DNA of 35,732 nucleotides from Bifidobacterium breve. Lineage in GTDB: Bacteria; Actinomycetota; Thermoleophilia; Gaiellales; F1-60-MAGs149. This document shows positions 28,271-35,732 of this stretch, piece by piece; position 1 is the first letter of the stretch; each line of letters begins with the position of its first letter. Made by a program: the position numbers and the translations under genes. The notes beneath the pieces are model-generated. The model was not told where the DNA came from and ran no database searches. It saw only the letters and a program-made list of their open reading frames with translations. Location: NCBI GenBank assembly GCA_945877865.1, contig CAMDVX010000004.1, forward strand, positions 1-35,732, in the 5' to 3' direction.

Positions 28271-29011
28271 TCAGGCTTCAGCGCGCGTCGCGCGAAACAG
28301 GCCGACGGCGAGAAACGCGCCAACCCAGATTGCGAGCGCGAGCAGCGCGACCCCGAGGCTGCCGGACCCTCCACCGAGCACGCGCTCCGTGGCCTGCGGC
28401 AGCATCCAACTCTCTAACGCGGGGACGAGGAGGGTGATCGCCGAGACGACGTTGAGCCCAATCAGGTTGAGACCAAGCGCGATTGCGATGGCGGCGCCGA
28501 CCGAGCGGAAGGCGCTGCCGATGCCGTAGGCGATCAGCGCGTAGACGCCGCACTCAACGGCGATGACGAGCAGCGCCTGCAGCACGTCGCCAATAGCAAT
28601 CGCGTCGCCGCTGCTCGGCAGGATCAGCGCCGCGAGGATCAGCAGCACGAGCGCCGGCAGGGCGATGCCGATCGAGGCAACGAGAACGACGGGTATCCGC
28701 ACGAGAAACAGGCGCAGCCGGGAGAAGCCCGTCAGCAGGATGTAGCGCAACGTACCGTTGGCCGAGTCTTCCGCGCCAACGATGGCGCCGATCAAGGTGC
28801 CGAAGATCATCGTGACGAGGCTGATCAGGTTGACAGCATCCAGCAGCGCTGTGCCACCAACGGCGGGGTGTTCAAACGGATCGCGCTCGTGCAGGATGAC
28901 CATGACGGCTGTGACGAGGAGCACGATGCCGATCGGCACGAGCAGCCCTGACAGCATCAGCCCTCGGCGCCGGGTCAGGCGGCTGATGTCGGCGAGCGCG
29001 ACGGCAATCAC
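28271..29011 (-). CDS. ABC-2 type transporter permease
   Basis: Six hydrophobic segments, GAEDSANGTLRYILLTGFSRLRLFLVR motif; 4-bp ATGA overlap with ATPase gene. Confidence 0.85.
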   Translation of the reverse strand: MIAVALADISRLTRRRGLMLSGLLVPIGIVLLVTAVMVILHERDPFEHPAVGGTALLDAVNLISLVTMIFGTLIGAIVGAEDSANGTLRYILLTGFSRLRLFLVRIPVVLVASIGIALPALVLLILAALILPSSGDAIAIGDVLQALLVIAVECGVYALIAYGIGSAFRSVGAAIAIALGLNLIGLNVVSAITLLVPALESWMLPQATERVLGGGSGSLGVALLALAIWVGAFLAVGLFRATRAEA

Positions 29012-29937
29012 GCGACGCTCGCCTCGTGGACGATGCTGAGGTAGCGGTCCTCAAGCGACTCCTGGCTCGGCTCAAGGCGGCTCACGCCGATCCCTGCCGT
29101 GACCAGCTCGCGGTTGAGCGCCGCCCGGATCTCTGGCGTGTCCGACGTTAAGTCGATGACGATGCTGCCGTCGGCGGCAGGGATCGCGCTGCGGACGCCG
29201 TGGTGGGCGGAGAGCAGCGCCGTGGTCCGCGCGGCATCGTCGGTCTCGATCACGAGCGACGATGCTCCTTCAGCAATGAGGCTCGCGAGGGTGCCCGAGG
29301 TGACGACCTTACCTTGATGGATGATCGCAAGGTCGTCGCAGATCTTCTCGATCTCGTCGAGCAGGTGTGATGACACGAAGACCGCGCGCCCGTCTTGCTC
29401 GACGAGGCTGCGGATCAGGTGACGGAAGTCGGCCACTCCGTCCGGATCGAGGCCATTGGTCGGCTCGTCGAGCACGAGCAGCTCGGGGTCGTTGAGCAAC
29501 GCACGGGCTACGCCGAGCCGCTGCCGCATGCCGAGGGAGTACTTCGCGACGCGATCGTCGGCGCGCTCGACGAGCTGCACGCGCTCGAGCAGCGCGGGAA
29601 TCCGCTCGCTTGCGCCCGCGCCAACGAGTGCTGCCCAGAGCGCGAGATTCTGGCGCCCAGTCAGGTACCCGTAGAAACGAGGCTCCTCCACGATCGCGCC
29701 AATGCGCGAGAGCGCCTGAGTGGGAGCATCAGCAATGTCGTAGCCGCGCATCACGATGCGGCCGCTGGTCGGTCGTGCCAAGCCGAGCATGCAGCGGATG
29801 ATGGTGGTCTTCCCTGCTCCGTTTGGGCCCAGGAAGCCAAAGCACCGTCCGGGCTGGACCTCAAGGGTCACGTTATCCAGCGCCGTCCGGCCGCCGAAAC
29901 GACGTGTTACGCCCTCGCAGCTGATGATCGGCTCCAT
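29008..29937 (-). CDS. ABC transporter ATP-binding protein
   Basis: GFLGPNGAGKTTIIR (Walker A), YSLGMRQRLGVARALLNDPELLVLDEPTNGLDP (signature, Walker B). Confidence 0.97.
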   Translation of the reverse strand: MEPIISCEGVTRRFGGRTALDNVTLEVQPGRCFGFLGPNGAGKTTIIRCMLGLARPTSGRIVMRGYDIADAPTQALSRIGAIVEEPRFYGYLTGRQNLALWAALVGAGASERIPALLERVQLVERADDRVAKYSLGMRQRLGVARALLNDPELLVLDEPTNGLDPDGVADFRHLIRSLVEQDGRAVFVSSHLLDEIEKICDDLAIIHQGKVVTSGTLASLIAEGASSLVIETDDAARTTALLSAHHGVRSAIPAADGSIVIDLTSDTPEIRAALNRELVTAGIGVSRLEPSQESLEDRYLSIVHEASVA

Positions 29938-29966
29938 CAGCCCGAATCCTACGGCATAGGGCGCTG

Positions 29967-30218
29967 CTACGTGGTGAGGGCGGGCCCGTCTGAGGGACGA
30001 TCGATGACGAACTCCATCAGCCCACGTCCCGCTTCGATCTCCTGCAGATCGCTCTCGGCCGTCTCCAAGTAGGCGCGCAGCGCCTGCTCCAGGCCCTTGC
30101 CCTCTCGGAGGAGCGCGATCGTGACCTCGACGCTTAGCTCGGCCTGACCGAGGCGCTCGGCGATGGCTTCGAGGCGGGCGAGCCCAGCCTCGAACGACAC
30201 GTGCTGCGGTTCGCTCAT
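29967..30218 (-). CDS. xseB: Exodeoxyribonuclease VII small subunit
   Basis: 83 aa: SFEAGLARLEAIAERLGQAELSVEVTIALLREGKGLEQALRAYLETAE; coupled to xseA. Confidence 0.93.
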   Translation of the reverse strand: MSEPQHVSFEAGLARLEAIAERLGQAELSVEVTIALLREGKGLEQALRAYLETAESDLQEIEAGRGLMEFVIDRPSDGPALTT

Positions 30219-31564
30219 TGTGCAGACTCCTGCTCGTCGGGATGCGTGGCGTTGCTGACAGCGTCGATGGTGCCACCCTTGAGCAGAATGGCGAGCGCCT
30301 GCCCCGGCGCCACGTCAGCGATGCTGGTGATCAGCGAGCCATCGGCTCGCCGCACGAGGGCAAATCCACGCTCGCGCCAGTCGCGGGCGCGAATCAGGTT
30401 GAGCGTCGCCTCCACGGTCGCCGTACGGGTCGCCGTCGCATGACGCACGCCAGCGGTGGCAAGCGCCAGCCGTTCGCGGGGCACGTCGAGCGTGGTGGGG
30501 CGGGGCAGCAGGCCGAACGCCCGCTGGAGCGCTGCTGCGCAGTGGGTGATGCGAAGCGACGGCGGTGCGATGGTCGTCGACTGGGCATGCACGACGCGTT
30601 GGCCCGCAAGGTCGACGCGACGGAGACGGGCCAGCAGTGCAGCCTGCCCGGCCGGCCGCATCGCCGACCGGTCGATCCGGGCACAGAGAGCCACGAGAAC
30701 GCCGGCTGTGATGCCCATCAGCTCATCGGCGCGGCGGTCGATGCGCTCGGCAAGCTCGGTAGCGCTCGGCACGACGCGCTCGGCCGCGCGGGCCGGCACC
30801 TCAGCCGCGGCGCTCGCGACGTGGTCACAGTTCGGCCGCTGCTTGGTGTGCCCGATCGACGTCACGACCGGCGTGCGCAGCGCGGCGATCGCACGGCAGA
30901 GGCGCTCGTCTGAGAACGGCAGCAGATCCTCAACGCTTCCGCCACCGCGGGCGAGCACGATCACGTCGACCTCGGGCTCACCGTCGAGGCGGGCGAGCGC
31001 GTCGATCAGCTCGGGCACCGCATGAACTCCTTGGACCAGCGAGTAGGCGACGGCGATGCGCGTTGGCGGAAAACGGTCGCGAAGCGCCCGCACCACGTCT
31101 GCCTCAGCATCGGAGCCTCGACCAGTGACGAGGCCAACTCGGCGGGGAAAGCGGGGGAGCGGCGGCTTGCGCTCCGTGTCGGTCAACCCCTCGGCGATCA
31201 GCTGGGTCAGCGTCTCGCGCACGCGACGCAGCAGCTCGCCCTCACCGGCCGCGCGGATCGCGTTGACGTCGAGCGAGATCGATCCGTTCTTGGCGTAGGT
31301 GCGGATCTTCGTGTAGCGCGCTTGGATCAGCTGGCCTTCGGCCGGGAGGTCGGCGATTCGCGCCGCGTTGGCCTTCCAGATGACGCACTTGACGACGGCC
31401 TCACCGTCGCTGAGGTCGAGGTAGACGTGCCCGGACGAGGCGCGGAAGCACTTCTGGACCTCGGCCTCGACGATGCCCCCACCGAGCTCGCCGAGCGCTC
31501 CCTCGATGCGGCGCCAGATTGCGCTCGGCGATTCGGCGACGGCCTCGGTGGACTGGACCTCCAC
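30215..31564 (-). CDS. xseA: Exodeoxyribonuclease VII large subunit
   Basis: OB-fold N-terminus (HVYLDLSDGEAVVKCVIWK), RVGLVTGRGSDAEADVVRAL, VDVIVLARGGGSVEDLLPFSDE, TPVVTSIGHTKQRPNCDHVAS. Confidence 0.96.
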   Translation of the reverse strand: MEVQSTEAVAESPSAIWRRIEGALGELGGGIVEAEVQKCFRASSGHVYLDLSDGEAVVKCVIWKANAARIADLPAEGQLIQARYTKIRTYAKNGSISLDVNAIRAAGEGELLRRVRETLTQLIAEGLTDTERKPPLPRFPRRVGLVTGRGSDAEADVVRALRDRFPPTRIAVAYSLVQGVHAVPELIDALARLDGEPEVDVIVLARGGGSVEDLLPFSDERLCRAIAALRTPVVTSIGHTKQRPNCDHVASAAAEVPARAAERVVPSATELAERIDRRADELMGITAGVLVALCARIDRSAMRPAGQAALLARLRRVDLAGQRVVHAQSTTIAPPSLRITHCAAALQRAFGLLPRPTTLDVPRERLALATAGVRHATATRTATVEATLNLIRARDWRERGFALVRRADGSLITSIADVAPGQALAILLKGGTIDAVSNATHPDEQESAQ

Positions 31565-31568
31565 GCGT

Positions 31569-32342
31569 TTACGAAACTTCCTTGACGGCTTTGGTGATCG
31601 TCTCAGTCGTCGGAATCGCGCCGCTCAGGACCTTCTCGCCCTTGGGGCCAGTGATGATGAACGACGGGGTGCCGCCGAAGCTGCGCTGAGCAGCGATGAC
31701 CTGAACGTCTTGGATCGCCGGGCTCCACAGCGCCTCATCCTGCCGCGCCTTCTGGAAGGCGGGCAGATCAAGGCCAAGCGCCTTGGCCACGCCGTCGACG
31801 TACGCATCCGTCGCATAGTCCGTCGACTCGTCCTGCTGGTTGATGTACCAGAGGTCGGAGTACTGGTAGAGCATGTCCTGCTCGCGGGCAGCGATACCGG
31901 CCTCGGCGGCGAGCACGGAGTCGGTGCCGAGGATCGGCCACAGCTGGAACTCATACTTCGCCTTGCCCGTCCTGATCAGCTTCTCGACGATGGCTGGGAA
32001 GTAGTCAAGCTCGAACTTTTGACAGGCCGGGCAGCGGAGGTCCGCAAACTCAGTGATCGTGACCGTCGCGTTAGGGTCACCGAGAATCGCGCCATCCTGG
32101 GGAATGCCCTTGAAGCGCTTCGCGACCTCGTCGACGCCCTTGAGCTTGCCGGCCGCCACCTGTGCAGCGTCAGACCCTCCACCGCTAGCGTCGTTGCCTG
32201 ACCGCTGCGAGAGGTAGATCAGGCCGCCAGCGACGACAATTGCCACGAGGGCGCCGATCCCCCCAATCATCCAGAGGCTACGGCGCGGCGCCTTGGCGGG
32301 TGCCTTCTTCGCCGGTGGGGGGGTTTTCGCTCGGTCGGCCAT
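31569..32342 (-). CDS. Membrane-anchored DsbA-family thioredoxin-fold protein
   Basis: Lys/Pro/Ala-rich N-terminus plus one TM (LWMIGGIGALVAIVVAGGLIYL), ITEFADLRCPACQKFE (CPAC), FGGTPSFIITGP cis-Pro motif. Confidence 0.92.
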   Translation of the reverse strand: MADRAKTPPPAKKAPAKAPRRSLWMIGGIGALVAIVVAGGLIYLSQRSGNDASGGGSDAAQVAAGKLKGVDEVAKRFKGIPQDGAILGDPNATVTITEFADLRCPACQKFELDYFPAIVEKLIRTGKAKYEFQLWPILGTDSVLAAEAGIAAREQDMLYQYSDLWYINQQDESTDYATDAYVDGVAKALGLDLPAFQKARQDEALWSPAIQDVQVIAAQRSFGGTPSFIITGPKGEKVLSGAIPTTETITKAVKEVS

Positions 32343-32439
32343 GTGATGATCCTCGTCGGTCGTGCGGTCTGCACGAATCCTAGCGGTCGCGACGAGCGAC
32401 ACCGCACCGTCGGGTGCCGCTCGTCGCGCGCACGTAGCG

Positions 32440-33513
32440 CTACGCGATCGTGACGCCCTCGCAGAGGTAGACGTCCTGAATCGCGTTGAGGAGCTCGATG
32501 CCCTCGGCGCGCGGCCGTTGAAACGCCTTGCGTCCCGAAATCATCCCCATGCCGCCGGCGCGCTTGTTGACGACGGCCGTGCTGACAGCGTCGTGCAGGT
32601 CGTTGGCTCCCGACGCACCGCCCGAGTTGATCAGGCCAGCGCGGCCCATGTAGCAGCCAGCAATCTGGTAGCGAGTCATGTCGATCGGGTGCGGCGTCAT
32701 CAGGTTCTCATAGACGCGTTTGTCGGTCTTGCCGAAGCTGACGTCAAGGAACCCAGGTGCGGCCGTCTCAGGTGCCTTCTGCTTGATGATGTCCGCCTGA
32801 ATTGTGACGCCGAGGTGGTTGGCCTGGCTCGTCAGGTCTGCGGCCGTGTGGTAGTCGGGCCCACCATCCTTGGCCGAGAACGCGCCGTTGCGCAGATAGC
32901 ACCAGAGGACGGTCGCCATGCCGAGCTCGTGGGCAGCCTGGAAGGCGTCCGACACCTCCTGGATCTGGCGCTTGGACTCCTCCGAGCCAAAGTACACAGT
33001 TGCCCCGACGGCAACGGCGCCGAGCTCGAAGGCCTGATTGATCGAGGCGAACATGATCTGGTCGTAGCCGTTGGGGTAGCTGAGAAACTCGTTGTGGTTG
33101 AGCTTCAGCATCATTGGGATCCGGTGCGCGTACTTGCGCGAGACGGCTCCAAGCACGCCGAGCGTCGAGGCAACCGCGTTGCAGCCGCCTTCAAGAGCGA
33201 GCTCAACGATGTTGGCAGGATCGAAGTAGTCCGGATTCTTCGCGAACGACGCGCCCGCGGAGTGCTCAATGCCCTGATCGACCGGTAGGATCGAGAGGTA
33301 GCCCGTGCCCGCAAGGCGGCCGTGGTCGTACATCGACTGCAGGTTCCGGAGCACAGGGACGGAGCGGTCGGTGTCGCGCATGACGCGGCTGACGAAGTCG
33401 GGCCCCGGCAGGTGCAGGCGATCACGGTCGATCGTCGTGCAGGTATGCCCAAGCAGGTCCTCGGCGCTGTCGCCTAGGATCTTCGCAATTCCATCGATGC
33501 CCATTCCAGCCAC
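32440..33513 (-). CDS. fbaB: Class I fructose-bisphosphate aldolase (FbaB/DhnA type)
   Basis: [63 protein letters not shown]. Confidence 0.93.
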   Translation of the reverse strand: MAGMGIDGIAKILGDSAEDLLGHTCTTIDRDRLHLPGPDFVSRVMRDTDRSVPVLRNLQSMYDHGRLAGTGYLSILPVDQGIEHSAGASFAKNPDYFDPANIVELALEGGCNAVASTLGVLGAVSRKYAHRIPMMLKLNHNEFLSYPNGYDQIMFASINQAFELGAVAVGATVYFGSEESKRQIQEVSDAFQAAHELGMATVLWCYLRNGAFSAKDGGPDYHTAADLTSQANHLGVTIQADIIKQKAPETAAPGFLDVSFGKTDKRVYENLMTPHPIDMTRYQIAGCYMGRAGLINSGGASGANDLHDAVSTAVVNKRAGGMGMISGRKAFQRPRAEGIELLNAIQDVYLCEGVTIA

Positions 33514-33552
33514 GTTCTATCCCTCCGGTGCGTATGACGGGAGGATACCGCG

Positions 33553-33912
33553 TCAGTCGAAGAACGTATCCTCATGGCGATACGGCGGCGCGCAGCAGCA
33601 GAGAAACCGCAGCTCAGAGGCGACGTCCGCGCGGATGGTGTGGCGGGCGCCCGGAGGGATGAGCACAGCGTCGCCTGGCCCGACGGGGCGGATCTCACCA
33701 GCAAGCTCCATGCCGCCCGATCCCGTCAGGATGAAGTAAATCTCCTCGGCTTCGGCGTGGTAGTGACGCTGCGTCGAGCCACCGGCAGGCAGCGAGGCCT
33801 CGGCGAGGCTCTGATTGCGCGTCGGAGCGTGAATGACGTTCAGCAGCTCGCGGATCGTTGATCCGTCTGCGGTGGTGAACGGTTCCGCATCGTCGAGGTT
33901 GCGAAGCTGCAT
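33553..33912 (-). CDS. Cupin-domain protein
   Basis: GGSTQRHYHAEAEEIYFILTGSGGMEL...GPGDAVLIPPGARHTIRA cupin motifs. Confidence 0.92.
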   Translation of the reverse strand: MQLRNLDDAEPFTTADGSTIRELLNVIHAPTRNQSLAEASLPAGGSTQRHYHAEAEEIYFILTGSGGMELAGEIRPVGPGDAVLIPPGARHTIRADVASELRFLCCCAPPYRHEDTFFD

Positions 33913-33914
33913 GG

Positions 33915-34916
33915 TTAGTCCTCCTTGAGGTGGCTCAGGGCGAAGCGTGCCGCTCCTCGCAGCGCGCAGTGGTCGTCGAGGATGACACGGACCGCCATCT
34001 GCTCCAGCAGCCCGTTGTAGCGGCCCTTCGCGTGAAACGCGTCGAGGAAGCCGCCACGACGGAGGATCGGCAGGATGCGAGGCGCAATGCCGCCGCCGAT
34101 GTACAGGCCGCCAGTCGACAGCAGCATCAGCGCAAGGTTGCCGGCCTGCGCGCCGTAGGCCCGGGCAAAGAGGTCAAGCGTGATGGTGGCGCTGAGGTCG
34201 TCTTCTGCGATGGCAGCGCTGCAGATCGCGGTGCTTGGGTCGCCGCTCTCGATCGCCTCCAGCAGCGCCTGCGTTGGCGTCGCCCGTCCCGTCTCGCAGA
34301 CGAACTGCCAGATCGCGTGGATGCCCGGCCCTGAGACGACGCGTTCGGCGCTGACGTGGCCCCACTCGGGGTGCTGCTGGCGGAGGTAGACGAGCAGCTC
34401 GTCCTCGTCCTGCCCGCGTGGGCCATAGTCGATGTGCCCGCCCTCGCTGGCAAACGGTTGCCAGCCATCTCCGCTGGCAACCATGCCAGCGATGCCGAGG
34501 CCTGTGCCCGCGGAGCAGACGGCGCGGTTGCCGCCAAGCCTGATCCGGTCGGGCTGGAGCTCCTCGAGCTGGTTCGGGCCGAGCTCGCCGATGCCCCACG
34601 CGTTGGCGAGCAGGTCGTTGAGCAGATGGCCGCCACCGTGGCCGATGGTCGCGCGTACCTCACCTTCGGAGACCGACCATGGCAGATTAATCGGATGAGC
34701 CTGACCACCCACAAGCGGCGCCGCGATACCAATTGCGGCTGACGCGATTGGACCGGGATGCTCATCAAGGTACCGGCGGATCAGCGCTCCGAGCGAGGCG
34801 GCGCCGGGGACGTCGTAGGTCGCTGCATGGATGAGCTCGACGGAGCCGGAGCCAACGGCGACGCGTGCGAAGCGCGCATGCGTGCCGCCAATATCGCCGG
34901 CAAGGACCTCACTCAC
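33915..34916 (-). CDS. glk: Glucokinase
   Basis: LAGDIGGTHARFARV, LLNDLLANAWGI, CSAGTGLGIAGMV, FASEGGHIDYGPRGQDEDELL, GGLYIGGGIAPRIL. Confidence 0.94.
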   Translation of the reverse strand: MSEVLAGDIGGTHARFARVAVGSGSVELIHAATYDVPGAASLGALIRRYLDEHPGPIASAAIGIAAPLVGGQAHPINLPWSVSEGEVRATIGHGGGHLLNDLLANAWGIGELGPNQLEELQPDRIRLGGNRAVCSAGTGLGIAGMVASGDGWQPFASEGGHIDYGPRGQDEDELLVYLRQQHPEWGHVSAERVVSGPGIHAIWQFVCETGRATPTQALLEAIESGDPSTAICSAAIAEDDLSATITLDLFARAYGAQAGNLALMLLSTGGLYIGGGIAPRILPILRRGGFLDAFHAKGRYNGLLEQMAVRVILDDHCALRGAARFALSHLKED

Positions 34917-35732
34917 GCGACGATCGCAACTCGGTCGAGGGCGCGCAGCGCGTCCTCATACCCCTGTGGTGGGGAGTACACCGTGTCAAGCGCCTCACCG
35001 AGCAGGCCGAGGCTGCAGCTCAGGCCTGCACCGGGGCTGATGGCTACGCCGGCGACGGTCACGGCCTCGACGCTCGCGGCGTCAGCGCCCGCGCGCAGCG
35101 TGACGTTGATGTCGGCCTTGGCAGCGATCCACGCTGCCAGCAGGATCGTGGCCGGGCTGTGGACTGCACCCACGATCTCCGCAGATGGCAGGAAGGCGAG
35201 GGTGCCGAGGCGCTGCTCCGATTGGAAGGCCGCGCTGATGCGGGCACGCCACCTCGCGGTGCGCATCCACGCGAGGTCGCGGCATGGGTGCTCGAGCGCC
35301 GTGTCGTAAGCGAACTCGAGCGCTCTGCCCGGGTTCGGATCGGCATCGCTATCGAAAACAGTCACATGGGCCGTTGCGGCCAGCGCCTCCCCGAGCTCGC
35401 CATGGTCGTACCCGGGCAGCCAAGCCACCGTCGGAACGCCACGGGCGAGGATCGGCGACAGCAGCGAGCGGGCGTGATCGTAGCGATCGCGATTGGCATG
35501 GATGGTGACGTCCTCAACGAGCAGCGGGAGGTGCTGATCGCCAGTGCGCTCTAGGCGCACGTGGACGCGAGCGTCGAGCCGGTCGACGTTGTGCTCGACG
35601 AGGTGGACGACTCGCGCCGGGTGAACATCGCGGCCAGCTGCGAGGCCGGCGTGGATCGTCGCGGCATCTCCCGGGGCGATCACGAGGTTCATCGTTCGCG
35701 AGGCCGCGTGACGCGGGCCGGTGCGCTCGGCC
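34913..35732 (-). CDS. opcA: Glucose-6-phosphate dehydrogenase assembly protein OpcA-like, 5' end beyond window
   Basis: HPARVVHLVEHN, VEDVTIHANRDRYDHARSLLSPILARGVPTVAWLPG, ARWRARISAAF; reading frame open to the window edge (ERTGPRHAASRTMNLV), so ATG 35692 is probably internal. ATGA overlap with glk. Confidence 0.82.
   Translation of the reverse strand, partial: AERTGPRHAASRTMNLVIAPGDAATIHAGLAAGRDVHPARVVHLVEHNVDRLDARVHVRLERTGDQHLPLLVEDVTIHANRDRYDHARSLLSPILARGVPTVAWLPGYDHGELGEALAATAHVTVFDSDADPNPGRALEFAYDTALEHPCRDLAWMRTARWRARISAAFQSEQRLGTLAFLPSAEIVGAVHSPATILLAAWIAAKADINVTLRAGADAASVEAVTVAGVAISPGAGLSCSLGLLGEALDTVYSPPQGYEDALRALDRVAIVA

Overview
This window is high-GC actinobacterial-type chromosome; codon style and gene content suggest the Thermoleophilia/Solirubrobacterales, which is an inference. 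It is mostly housekeeping and metabolic genes plus a run of secreted or accessory proteins. Main contents: hutU-hutF (histidine degradation), tRNA-Gly(GCC), glutathionyl-hydroquinone reductase-like protein, MFS transporter, methyltransferase, a stand-alone AceE-like E1, a seven-repeat beta-propeller/OmpA-like protein, a DUF1996-cupredoxin fusion, an aldehyde dehydrogenase, a secretory-lipase-like hydrolase, an ORF broken by two in-frame stops, a ZIP-like membrane protein, a duplicated 3D-domain protein, a retinal-forming pair (crtY-blh), two tandem paralogous GH-A-like secreted glycosidases, isochorismatase-ribokinase, a sulfite-oxidase-like enzyme, an ABC transporter, xseB-xseA, a DsbA-like protein, class I aldolase, cupin, glucokinase and OpcA. 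The most unusual non-coding feature is a composite REP-like palindromic repeat cluster at about 13.61-14.04 kb containing a perfect 39-bp inverted repeat. I found no CRISPR array, prophage or clear transposase. No complete undescribed system is proven. The best leads are the REP-like cluster, the sevenfold propeller, the doubly interrupted ORF, the DUF1996-cupredoxin fusion and the retinal cassette.
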